A stretch of DNA of 7,485 nucleotides from CAYMLL01 sp964390645 (lineage in GTDB: Bacteria > Planctomycetota > UBA8108): NCBI GenBank assembly GCA_964390645.1, contig CAYMLL010000337.1, positions 1-7,485 of the forward strand, written 5' to 3'. Below, one piece after another: positions 1 through 6,092 of the stretch (positions are counted from its first letter, which is position 1; each line of letters opens with the position of its first letter). The translations under genes and the position numbers were made by a program. The notes under the pieces were generated by a model, which was not told the origin of the DNA, searched no databases, and saw only the letters and a program-made list of their open reading frames with translations.

Positions 1-3000
1 TGCGCACGCCGGTGCCGGGATCCCGCGCCGGCAGAAAATCAAACGCACCGAGGGGACTCGAGACGTTGAACGGCGCTGACTGCGGGTCCGGGTCGACGAG
101 CTCGATCCAGCGCGGCGCGTACGGGTGGTTCAGCCAGGTGACCGAGCCGGCGTCGAGGGTGCCGCTCGCGGTGCCGGGGTTCAGGAGCGCGTCGGGGTCG
201 GTTGCCGCCTGGAAGAGCTGCAGCGACTCGGCCGTCGCAGGGTCGGCGACACCGTCGACGACCGGCAGGTCCACGGAGGTGTCGGGGAAGCCGAGGAACG
301 CGAGCCGCTGCTCGAGCCGGAGCTGCTCCAGCGTGCCACCGCCCAGCGAGACGAGCGCGTCGCCGGAAGCGTTGGTCGAGTAGTCCGGATCGATATCGAT
401 GGAGGTCGTCGCGGTTCGCCGACTGCCGCCGACGAGGGCCGAGAACGTCGCGCGAATCAGACCCTGGAATCCGTGATCGCTCGAGTTCGAGTCCACGGCG
501 AGGCCGTCCTCGATCGTTGGCGCGATGAAGAAGCGGCCGGAGCTGGCAAACGGCGCCGTGTCGACGACGTCGGAGAAGAAGAGGCGGCCGACGGTCTCGG
601 CGCCGGCCTGGATGAGCTGCGCGGTGCTGAGCACGTCGGGCACGAGCGGCAGTGCCTGCGCCGCGGCGCCGACGAGGAAGAGCTGGTCGAGCGTGAAGTC
701 GGTGCCGCCGCGCAAGATGCTCGCGAGGTCAACCTCGAAGACATCCCCGGTACGCCCGGAGACTCGCAGCAGCACGTCGGCCACGCCCCGAATGTCCCCG
801 AGGATCCAGGCGCCACGCCCGAGCGTGCCGGCGGCGAGGAGGTTGTCGGCGGCGTCGTAGTCGAGATCCCAGACCGGGACCTCGGGAAGGTCGCTGCCGA
901 GCCGCGTCCAGGCGCTGCCGGACGCGATGCCGGTGCGCGGATCGATGTAGGTCAGGAAGACACCCGTCGAGCCGCCGACGACGACGAGGTCGGCGTCGTC
1001 ACCGGGGACGAACTCGACCGTGAACAGCTCACGCTGCGCGAGCCCACCGGTGATCGACTGCCACGCGCCGCCGGAGTTCGTCGTCTGGAAGATCTGGCCC
1101 CCCGCCGGTCCACGGGTCACCGCGAAGGCGACGAGCGGGTTGTCCGGATCGAGAACCACATCGGTGACGCGGTCGCCCGCGCCGGTCCCGGGGAGTGCGG
1201 CGGTGACCATCAGGGGCGCCGGAGTGGGGAGGAAGGCAGCCGGACCACCCGCGCGGACCCAGACGCGGTTCGCGGAGCCGACATAGATGACATCCGGGTT
1301 GGCGCCACCGACTCGATCGCCGTAGGCGACGGCGTTGCCGTTGACACCGTCCCAGGGCCCGGGACCCGTCGGCACCTGGAAAATGGTCGCCCCCTGGTTG
1401 TTCGACTCGTAGAGAAAACTCGCCGGCAGCACGACCGGGCTCGTCCTGCTGGGCTCCCCACCGATCAGGAGTCGGGTCGGACTGTTGGCGTTGAGCGCCA
1501 GCGGCGTGACGAACTGGGGACGCAGTGGCGTGCCGCCGCCACTGAGCGTCGGCGTGACGAGCGCGTCCATCGCGTGCCCGCTGATGCGGGTGTTGCTCTC
1601 ATCGTAGACCTGACGCCGGAACAGGTTGAGCCTGTCGAAGCTCGAGTAGCGGATCGACTGGCTCGAGGCTGCGAGCGTGATCGAGTCGACCACGACGTCG
1701 CCGCCGTCGCCCACCGAGAAAAACGGCAGCTCCGGCCGCAGGTCGGCACTCTCCCAGAGGAGCGAGCCCGGTGCCGTCTGCTGAGGAGTGCCGGTGTCCT
1801 GGTTGCCGGCGATCAGGATGTTCGAGATCGTGTCGTAGGCGATGTCGTGGATCTCGCTCGTCTGCAGGTCGCCGTTGAGCGAGAGCCAGTCGCCTGTCGC
1901 ATCCCGTGGGCTGGTGCGGCGGTAGATGCCGCCGTCGTCGCCCTGGATGATGCTGCCCGCGGCGTCGAAGACCATCTCGCGGGAGTCGGCGTGCGGCGCA
2001 GAGACGGACGCGGTGCCGTTATGCGTCAGCGAGGTCCACTGGGGCGAGGGAACGGCGCCGGTTCCGGTGACACTCGCGTCTCCCCGGAACAGGCGACCGG
2101 TGTAGTCCGTCGCACCGATCGAGTTCGTGTCCGGCGGGAACGCGCCACCGGTGGGCTCCTCCTGCCGGTCGCCACCGACGTAAACGATGAACGGGTCGGT
2201 CGGATCCGCGACGATCGAAAAGTGGATTCTCGCCTGGGAGCCCGGCTTTTCCCGCGGGTGGATGCCGGTGACGCCGCTGCTTCCGTCCACTGTCCGCGGC
2301 AGGTCCATCGCGACGAAGAGGGTCTCGTCGGGCTCGTCGGTCTGCAGATCAGTGTCGTTGTCGACACCGTCGACGCCTTGAGTCGAACGGAAGATCCCGC
2401 CCTGATCGAGCTGGCCGTTGTTCATCACGGCAGCGTAGACCGCGTTGCCGAGCCCGCTGTGATGGACGGCAAGCTCGAGGTTGTTCGTCGTCGCGTTGAT
2501 CACCGCGGCGGCGGCTCCCGAGACGTTCGTCCAGGTCGCTCCGGTGTCGTCACTGCGGTAGATGCCTGGATTCGAGCCGCTGATGACCCCGGTGTAGAGC
2601 CGCGCCGGGTTGCCCGGGTCGGCGCCGAGATCCGTCGCCGCGCCCAGCCGGAGCCCGGGTCCGACGGCACCCGAGATCCGGTTAAAGTCGTACTCGCCCG
2701 TTACGCCGTTGAACGTGCCGCGGAAGACGCCGAAATCGTCCAAGGCGAAGCTATCGGCCGTGTTGACCGAGACGACGATGAGATTGCCGCGCGGCGCGAC
2801 CCCGGAGATGTTCTTGCCCAGCAGGAATCCGTGGCTGTCGATCACTTGCCAGTCAGGTTCCGCGGCCAGCGCGTTCGTCGTCCTCAGGAGCCCGGCTCGC
2901 GAGCCACCCTCGAACCCGAGCGAGCTGTAACGCCCGATCCCGGCGACGAGTGTGCTGTTGGTCACATCCGTCGGGTCGAGCTCCATGGAGCCGATGGAGA

Positions 3001-6000
3001 GCGACGGCTCGTGGTCGGTGAGCGGCGTCCAGCTCGGGCTCGCCGCGGTGGCGTTCGTCGTTCGCCAGATGCCTCCGTTGGTCGCGCCGATCCACAGGGT
3101 GTCGGCGTCGGCCGGATGGGCGACAACCGTATGGATGGCGCCGACGACCGGGTTGTTGACCGGTGCGGGGATGTTCTCGACCTGCCCTTCCTGGATGGGG
3201 CTCGGCCCCTGGGCGGTCCAGAGGTCGGGGCCGACGAAGAGCTCGAGCGCCTCGTCGACATCGCGCATGAGCCAGGCCCCGCGCCCGAGGGTCCCGGCAG
3301 CGAGGACCTCGTCGACGGGGTCGTAGTCGAGGTCGAAGACCGAGACGTCAGGCAAGTCGGTGCCGAACTCGTGCCAGTGCGTGCGGACGCCCGCTGCCGT
3401 TGGTTCGGCCGGCGAGTTCACCGCGAGCGCGAAGGCCTGCGAGGCCCCGCTGCCGAGGCTCGCCGCCGTCACGGTGACGGTGTAGACGCCGGGCTGCGCA
3501 GCCTCGATGTGGACCTGCTCGGTGTTGTCGACCGAGTTACGCTGACCACTGCCCGCACGGATCGCGCCGTCCGCGGGGTTGTTCGTGTCACTGCGATCGG
3601 CGAAGAGGATCCAGGGACCGAAGTGCTCGCCGTTCGGTCCGGTGACGAAGATATCGAGATCGTTGACGAGCGCCTTCTGAGGGTTGTCGATACCGGCCGG
3701 AGCGACGGCGCCGACCGGATCGATCCAGGCCAAGGTCGCCACCAGGTCTCCGGGCTCGTCCACCTCGAAGGTATAGGTGACGTCGTTGCCGGTCGTGTAG
3801 GTGCCCTGCTTGAGGAACTCGCCGACTCCGTCCACCGCCCCGGCGATGAGGTCCGCACCTGCGAGGGCGTCGAGCAGGCCCCAGCCGAAGACGAAGTCCG
3901 GCCCCTCGGTGCCCGCGTCCGCGGCGGTATGAGCCAGGATCGCACGCACCTCGTCCGATCGAGGCAGTCGCGCGTAGTGGTTCTGGAACAGCTCACCGAG
4001 CAGCGCCAAAGTCCCGGTCACCGTCGGAGACGCCATCGAAGTGCCCGAGAAGCTGACGTAGTCGGTGTCGGAGGCGATACCGGGGCTCAAAAGCCCGCTG
4101 CCGTTGGCCGTGATGTCAGGCTTCAGCCGCCCGTCGTCCGCGGGCCCCCAGCTCGAAAAAACCGTGGACGTCGGTCGCCCCGACAGCAGTGTTCCGAGCA
4201 GGTCGTCCTCGAGCGCGCCGACCGTCACCACGTTCTTCGAGATCGCCTGGTCTCCCGGGATCGTGTCGAAGAGGTCTTGCGCGTAGTGCGAGCTGGCGCT
4301 GAAGAGGTAGTTGTTGCTCGTGTTGTTCGGGTCGTAGATGCGGTCGCCCGGCTCGACCGCCCGGCGCTCGTTCCCAGCCGCACTGACGACGACGTGACCC
4401 GGGTTGTTGACTGCGACCTGGTCGTAGTTCGCCGAAACCGTCTGGTACTTGCCGAAGACCTGGTCCTCGAGCGTGCCGCTGCCAACGGCACCGTTCCAGA
4501 ACCAGAAGTCGAAGTCTCCGTCGCCGTCCGGATCGGGGCTGGCAGGTGAACCGGGAAGCAAGGCGAGGTTCGCGCCGGTGACAGGTGTCAGACCCGGGCT
4601 GAACCCGTAGCTGTGGTTACTCGCGAAGCTCAGCGAAGCATCGGTGACGAGCTCGCCGGTAGCTGGCGTCTCTACGTTGTTGAAGTCGTATGCGCGCAGC
4701 GTGGCTGCGGGCGCCATGCCCATCGCGGCGCCGTTGACTCCCCGAGCGATCATCGTGCCAGCGACGTGGGTCGCATGGTCAGAGACCGCCTGGGCGCCGT
4801 CGTGATCGGTGATGCGCGGAGTTCCCGGGTTGGCCGGGTCGTCGAACTCCTGATGGGTGACACGGGTGTCCCCGGCGTCCCAGATGCCGAGCACGACGCC
4901 CTTACCGGTGAGCGCGTAGGGCGTACCGGTCGCGCGGTTGATCGCGTCGTCAAAGCCGTCCCCAGCGCGGATCTTCTCGACATTCGACGTCAAGGCCGCG
5001 TTGCGGTTGGCCCCACCACCTTCGGTGAGATCCGCGTTCGCGGGCGCCAGCCGCAACGGTGTCGCGAAGGCGCCGTCCTGGCCACCGACGACCAGCATGT
5101 CCGCGAGCTCGCCCGAGATGAACTCGACCGTGTAGATCGGCCCTCGGGGCAGGTCCCCCGTGATCTCTGTCCACGAGGCTCCGAAGTTCGTCGTCTGATA
5201 GACGTGGCTCGGACCTGGGGGCGAGCCCCCACGCGGGGGCCGGGTCACCGCGATCGCGATGCTCGGGTTGTCGGGATCGAGCACGATGTCCGTGACTCGG
5301 TCGTTGACGCCAATACCGGGAAGCGCGGCCGTAGGATTGAGCGCCGCCGGCGTCGGGTCGAAGGCCGCCGGCCCCGCGGTCCGCACCCAGACCTGGTTTC
5401 CCGAGCCGACGTAGAGGACGTCCGCATGGGCGCCGCCGGGCCGGTCGCCGTATGCGATCGCGGCCGCGTTGCCGCCGTTGACGCCCGCCCAGGTACCCGC
5501 GCCGACCGGAACCTGGAAGATGTTCTGTCCCTGATCGTTCGACTCGTAGGCGAAGTTGGAGCCACCGATGACAAGACGCGTCGGCTGGTTGGCGTTGAGC
5601 GCGATCGGCGTCACGAACTGCGCCGCCAGAGCAGGGCCACCGCCTCCCACGGTCAAGGCGGGAAAGGTCTGGCTCACCCGGTTGTTGAACTGATCGAAGA
5701 CCTGGAACCGGAACGAGTTCAATCCGTTGAAGCTCGAGTAGCGGATCGACTGATTCGCCGCAGCGAGCGTCAGTGTGTCGACCGCGACGTCGCCACCATC
5801 GCCCGTCGAAAAGAACGGCAGGTCTGGCCGCAGATCCGCCGTCTCCCAGAGGCCGTCTCCCGGTGCGGACTGCTGGGTCGTGCCGGTGTCCTGCTGACCG
5901 GTGATGAGGATGCCCGAGACGCTGTCGTAGGCGACGTTGTGACTCTCGCTGACCTGCAGGTTGCCGTTGAGCGAGAACCAATCGCCGAGCGAATCGGTGG

Positions 6001-6079
6001 GGCTCGTTCGCCGGTAGACTCCGCCATCGTCGACCTCGATGAGGACGCCATGGGCGGAATTGGGATGGACAAAGGCCAC
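1..6079 (-). CDS. Giant protein continuation: propeller copy 1 with nested S8 peptidase, propeller copy 2, C-terminal region (3' end outside window)
   Basis: This frame is open from just below a TGA at 6151-6149 to the left window edge (last full codon 4-2). The first possible start is a GTG at 6079-6077, giving 2,026 codons; residue numbers here count from it. It has no convincing ribosome binding site and begins in mid-blade, so the frame is more likely the continuation of the upstream frame than a separate gene. Domain order: rest of propeller copy 1 (residues 1-338), S8 peptidase (about 365-745) and its C-terminal beta-sandwich (about 750-890), closing propeller strand (902-938), linker, propeller copy 2 (about 975-1760), an unrecognised region (about 1760-1915), and a peptidoglycan-binding-like stretch (about 1917-1995). 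Catalytic residues are Asp401, His435 and Ser681, with oxyanion Asn570. The composition (Gly, Asp, Thr, Val and Ala rich, almost no Cys, few Lys) suits a secreted protein. The predicted role is extracellular proteolysis tethered to a propeller scaffold; the substrate is unknown. The signal peptide and the C-terminus are not in the window. Confidence 0.85.
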   Translation of the reverse strand, partial: MAFVHPNSAHGVLIEVDDGGVYRRTSPTDSLGDWFSLNGNLQVSESHNVAYDSVSGILITGQQDTGTTQQSAPGDGLWETADLRPDLPFFSTGDGGDVAVDTLTLAAANQSIRYSSFNGLNSFRFQVFDQFNNRVSQTFPALTVGGGGPALAAQFVTPIALNANQPTRLVIGGSNFAYESNDQGQNIFQVPVGAGTWAGVNGGNAAAIAYGDRPGGAHADVLYVGSGNQVWVRTAGPAAFDPTPAALNPTAALPGIGVNDRVTDIVLDPDNPSIAIAVTRPPRGGSPPGPSHVYQTTNFGASWTEITGDLPRGPIYTVEFISGELADMLVVGGQDGAFATPLRLAPANADLTEGGGANRNAALTSNVEKIRAGDGFDDAINRATGTPYALTGKGVVLGIWDAGDTRVTHQEFDDPANPGTPRITDHDGAQAVSDHATHVAGTMIARGVNGAAMGMAPAATLRAYDFNNVETPATGELVTDASLSFASNHSYGFSPGLTPVTGANLALLPGSPASPDPDGDGDFDFWFWNGAVGSGTLEDQVFGKYQTVSANYDQVAVNNPGHVVVSAAGNERRAVEPGDRIYDPNNTSNNYLFSASSHYAQDLFDTIPGDQAISKNVVTVGALEDDLLGTLLSGRPTSTVFSSWGPADDGRLKPDITANGSGLLSPGIASDTDYVSFSGTSMASPTVTGTLALLGELFQNHYARLPRSDEVRAILAHTAADAGTEGPDFVFGWGLLDALAGADLIAGAVDGVGEFLKQGTYTTGNDVTYTFEVDEPGDLVATLAWIDPVGAVAPAGIDNPQKALVNDLDIFVTGPNGEHFGPWILFADRSDTNNPADGAIRAGSGQRNSVDNTEQVHIEAAQPGVYTVTVTAASLGSGASQAFALAVNSPAEPTAAGVRTHWHEFGTDLPDVSVFDLDYDPVDEVLAAGTLGRGAWLMRDVDEALELFVGPDLWTAQGPSPIQEGQVENIPAPVNNPVVGAIHTVVAHPADADTLWIGATNGGIWRTTNATAASPSWTPLTDHEPSLSIGSMELDPTDVTNSTLVAGIGRYSSLGFEGGSRAGLLRTTNALAAEPDWQVIDSHGFLLGKNISGVAPRGNLIVVSVNTADSFALDDFGVFRGTFNGVTGEYDFNRISGAVGPGLRLGAATDLGADPGNPARLYTGVISGSNPGIYRSDDTGATWTNVSGAAAAVINATTNNLELAVHHSGLGNAVYAAVMNNGQLDQGGIFRSTQGVDGVDNDTDLQTDEPDETLFVAMDLPRTVDGSSGVTGIHPREKPGSQARIHFSIVADPTDPFIVYVGGDRQEEPTGGAFPPDTNSIGATDYTGRLFRGDASVTGTGAVPSPQWTSLTHNGTASVSAPHADSREMVFDAAGSIIQGDDGGIYRRTSPRDATGDWLSLNGDLQTSEIHDIAYDTISNILIAGNQDTGTPQQTAPGSLLWESADLRPELPFFSVGDGGDVVVDSITLAASSQSIRYSSFDRLNLFRRQVYDESNTRISGHAMDALVTPTLSGGGTPLRPQFVTPLALNANSPTRLLIGGEPSRTSPVVLPASFLYESNNQGATIFQVPTGPGPWDGVNGNAVAYGDRVGGANPDVIYVGSANRVWVRAGGPAAFLPTPAPLMVTAALPGTGAGDRVTDVVLDPDNPLVAFAVTRGPAGGQIFQTTNSGGAWQSITGGLAQRELFTVEFVPGDDADLVVVGGSTGVFLTYIDPRTGIASGSAWTRLGSDLPEVPVWDLDYDAADNLLAAGTLGRGAWILGDIRGVADVLLRVSGRTGDVFEVDLASILRGGTDFTLDQLFLVGAAAQALPLVPDVLSTAQLIQAGAETVGRLFFSDVVDTAPFASSGRFFIAPTIEDGLAVDSNSSDHGFQGLIRATFSALVGGSRRTATTSIDIDPDYSTNASGDALVSLGGGTLEQLRLEQRLAFLGFPDTSVDLPVVDGVADPATAESLQLFQAATDPDALLNPGTASGTLDAGSVTWLNHPYAPRWIELVDPDPQSAPFNVSSPLGAFDFLPARDPGTGVR
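2..800 (-). other. C-terminal region: unrecognised segment, then peptidoglycan-binding-like repeat
   Basis: After propeller copy 2 the sequence changes character. From about 800 to 340 it contains VFEVDLASILRGG, LDQLFLVGAAAQ and SGRFFIAPTIEDG; I do not recognise a family. From about 335 to 95 it reads LEQLRLEQRLAFLGFP, LPVVDGVADPATAESLQLFQ and WLNHPYAPRWIEL. The Q.RL..LGF ... VDG...P.T...L.LFQ pattern resembles the three-helix peptidoglycan-binding (PF01471-type) fold, and in my recollection a similar QRL.YLGF ... VDG ... PRW.EL module occurs in giant bacterial surface proteins. If correct, it could help attach the protein to the cell surface or matrix. The segment continues past the left edge, so neither its end nor any anchor signal can be seen. 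Confidence 0.45.
800..3157 (-). repeat. Tandem propeller duplication, copy 2 (uninterrupted)
   Basis: This is the partner of copy 1, running from NNPVVGA at 3157 to GRGAWIL at about 800, roughly 785 residues. Asp-boxes are seen at 2554-2531 (SDDTGATW) and 1084-1061 (TTNSGGAW). The Asp-rich loop DNDTDLQTDEPDE sits at about 2360-2322. It lacks the FCCH-like module: VTG runs directly into IHPREK. It also lacks the peptidase, with only 15 codons between VF (ending at 956) and the WTRLG strand (910). It carries its own 12-codon insertion at 1456-1421 (EPSRTSPVVLPA). Short stretches remain nearly identical in DNA to copy 1: 2298-2342 against 6619-6663 has 2 mismatches in 45, and 1637-1660 against 5729-5752 is identical. 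Confidence 0.88.
3158..3376 (-). other. Closing blade of propeller copy 1 and linker to copy 2
   Basis: After the protease, the frame returns to propeller sequence at WHEFGTDLPDVSVFDLDYD and runs to AAGTLGRGAWLM (about 3266). This is the counterpart of WTRLGSDLPEVPVWDLDYD to AAGTLGRGAWIL (910 to about 800) in copy 2. The LP.V.V.DLDYD..D..LAAGTLGRGAW pattern is a typical last blade of Asp-box propellers. The linker from 3262 to 3158 contains LWTAQGPSPI, resembling the strand that commonly opens such propellers, and leads straight into NNPVVGA of copy 2. Confidence 0.85.
3412..3835 (-). other. C-terminal beta-sandwich of KP-43-type protease
   Basis: This directly follows the catalytic domain. 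It contains VTYTFEVDEPGDLVATLAW, KALVNDLDIFVTGPNG, NSVDNTEQVHIEAAQPG and YTVTVTAASLG, and ends in FALAVNSP. The order of an L.W strand, a LVNDLD..V..PNG motif, a DN.E.V.I stretch and a Y.V.V strand matches the jelly-roll domain that follows KP-43-like S8 catalytic domains. In that family the domain packs on the catalytic unit and helps stability, often with calcium. Its presence shows that the peptidase block was carried as a complete two-domain enzyme and not as a bare catalytic core. The propeller sequence resumes about 10 codons after it ends. Confidence 0.85.
3850..4990 (-). other. S8 (subtilisin-fold) serine peptidase catalytic domain, KP-43-like
   Basis: The domain hydrolyses peptide bonds with an Asp-His-Ser triad. 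The Asp is in GIWDAGD (codon 4879-4877). The His is the first His of DHATHVAGT (codon 4777-4775). The Ser is in SGTSMASP (codon 4039-4037). The oxyanion-hole Asn is in SAAGNE (codon 4372-4370). Further family landmarks are YALTGKGVVLG before the Asp, SNHSYGF, SKNVVTVGA, FSSWGPADDGRLKPDI, and GPDFVFGWGLLDA at the end. The WGP.DDGR.KPD and HSYG pattern, together with the following beta-sandwich, points to the KP-43 subgroup of S8. Spacing is Asp-34-His, then His-246-Ser, longer than classic subtilisin. Part of the extra length is a loop with the Asp-rich DPDGDGDFD (4534-4508) next to an aromatic run WFW, a likely calcium site. All key residues are present, so activity is expected if the reading frame is intact in the cell. 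Confidence 0.93.
4508..4534 (-). other. Putative calcium-binding Asp-rich loop in the peptidase domain
   Basis: The nine residues DPDGDGDFD fit the D-x-D-x-D-G-x-x-D pattern of EF-hand-like and thrombospondin-type-3 calcium loops. They lie between HSYGFSPG and the oxyanion Asn, within a loop that lengthens the His-Ser spacing compared with classic subtilisin. Calcium stabilisation is common in S8 enzymes, so the assignment is plausible, but it rests on the motif alone. Confidence 0.5.
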
Positions 6080-6080
6080 G

Positions 6081-6092
6081 CGCTTACCCGGC
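6081..6092 (-). other. Probable +1-base frameshift site joining the two minus-strand frames
   Basis: In sense direction the bases read GCC GGG TAA GCG. The upstream frame hits TAA at 6086-6084. Removing one base, for example one G of the GGG at 6089-6087, gives Ala-Gly-Lys-Arg-Val-Ala-Phe and enters the downstream frame, which then stays open to the window edge. Homology to copy 2 supports both sides: SAPHA lies just before the break, and DDGGVYRRTSP (copy 2: DDGGIYRRTSP) lies shortly after it. The two open frames overlap only at 6148-6084, so the shift must lie there. An indel in the assembly or a real inactivating mutation both fit. Ribosomal +1 slippage of a glycine tRNA from GGG to GGT is formally possible, but no stimulatory element is visible. 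Confidence 0.75.

Noticed and set aside
125..4549. A 1,474-codon open frame on the plus strand
   Set aside because: It is codon-for-codon antisense to the real minus-strand frame. It stays open only because the sense gene avoids TTA, CTA and TCA codons. Its translation is a low-complexity Arg/Asp/Val/Glu mixture with no family features, whereas the minus strand gives clear S8 and Asp-box motifs.
5217..5239. G5-loop-C5 inverted repeat resembling a terminator stem
   Set aside because: It lies inside the coding frame (a Pro/Gly-rich loop, RPPRGGSPPGPS), has no following T run in either direction, and arises from GC-rich Pro and Gly codons.
4950..5981. A 343-codon open frame on the minus strand in a third register
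   Set aside because: It overlaps the real frame, which shows continuous homology to propeller copy 2 here. The alternative translation is Arg/Gly/Gln-rich without motifs.
6081..6092. Programmed +1 frameshifting as the main explanation of the split frame
   Set aside because: There is no Shine-Dalgarno-like stimulator or slippery sequence of a known system, and a simple one-base indel accounts for the data. It is kept only as a minor alternative.
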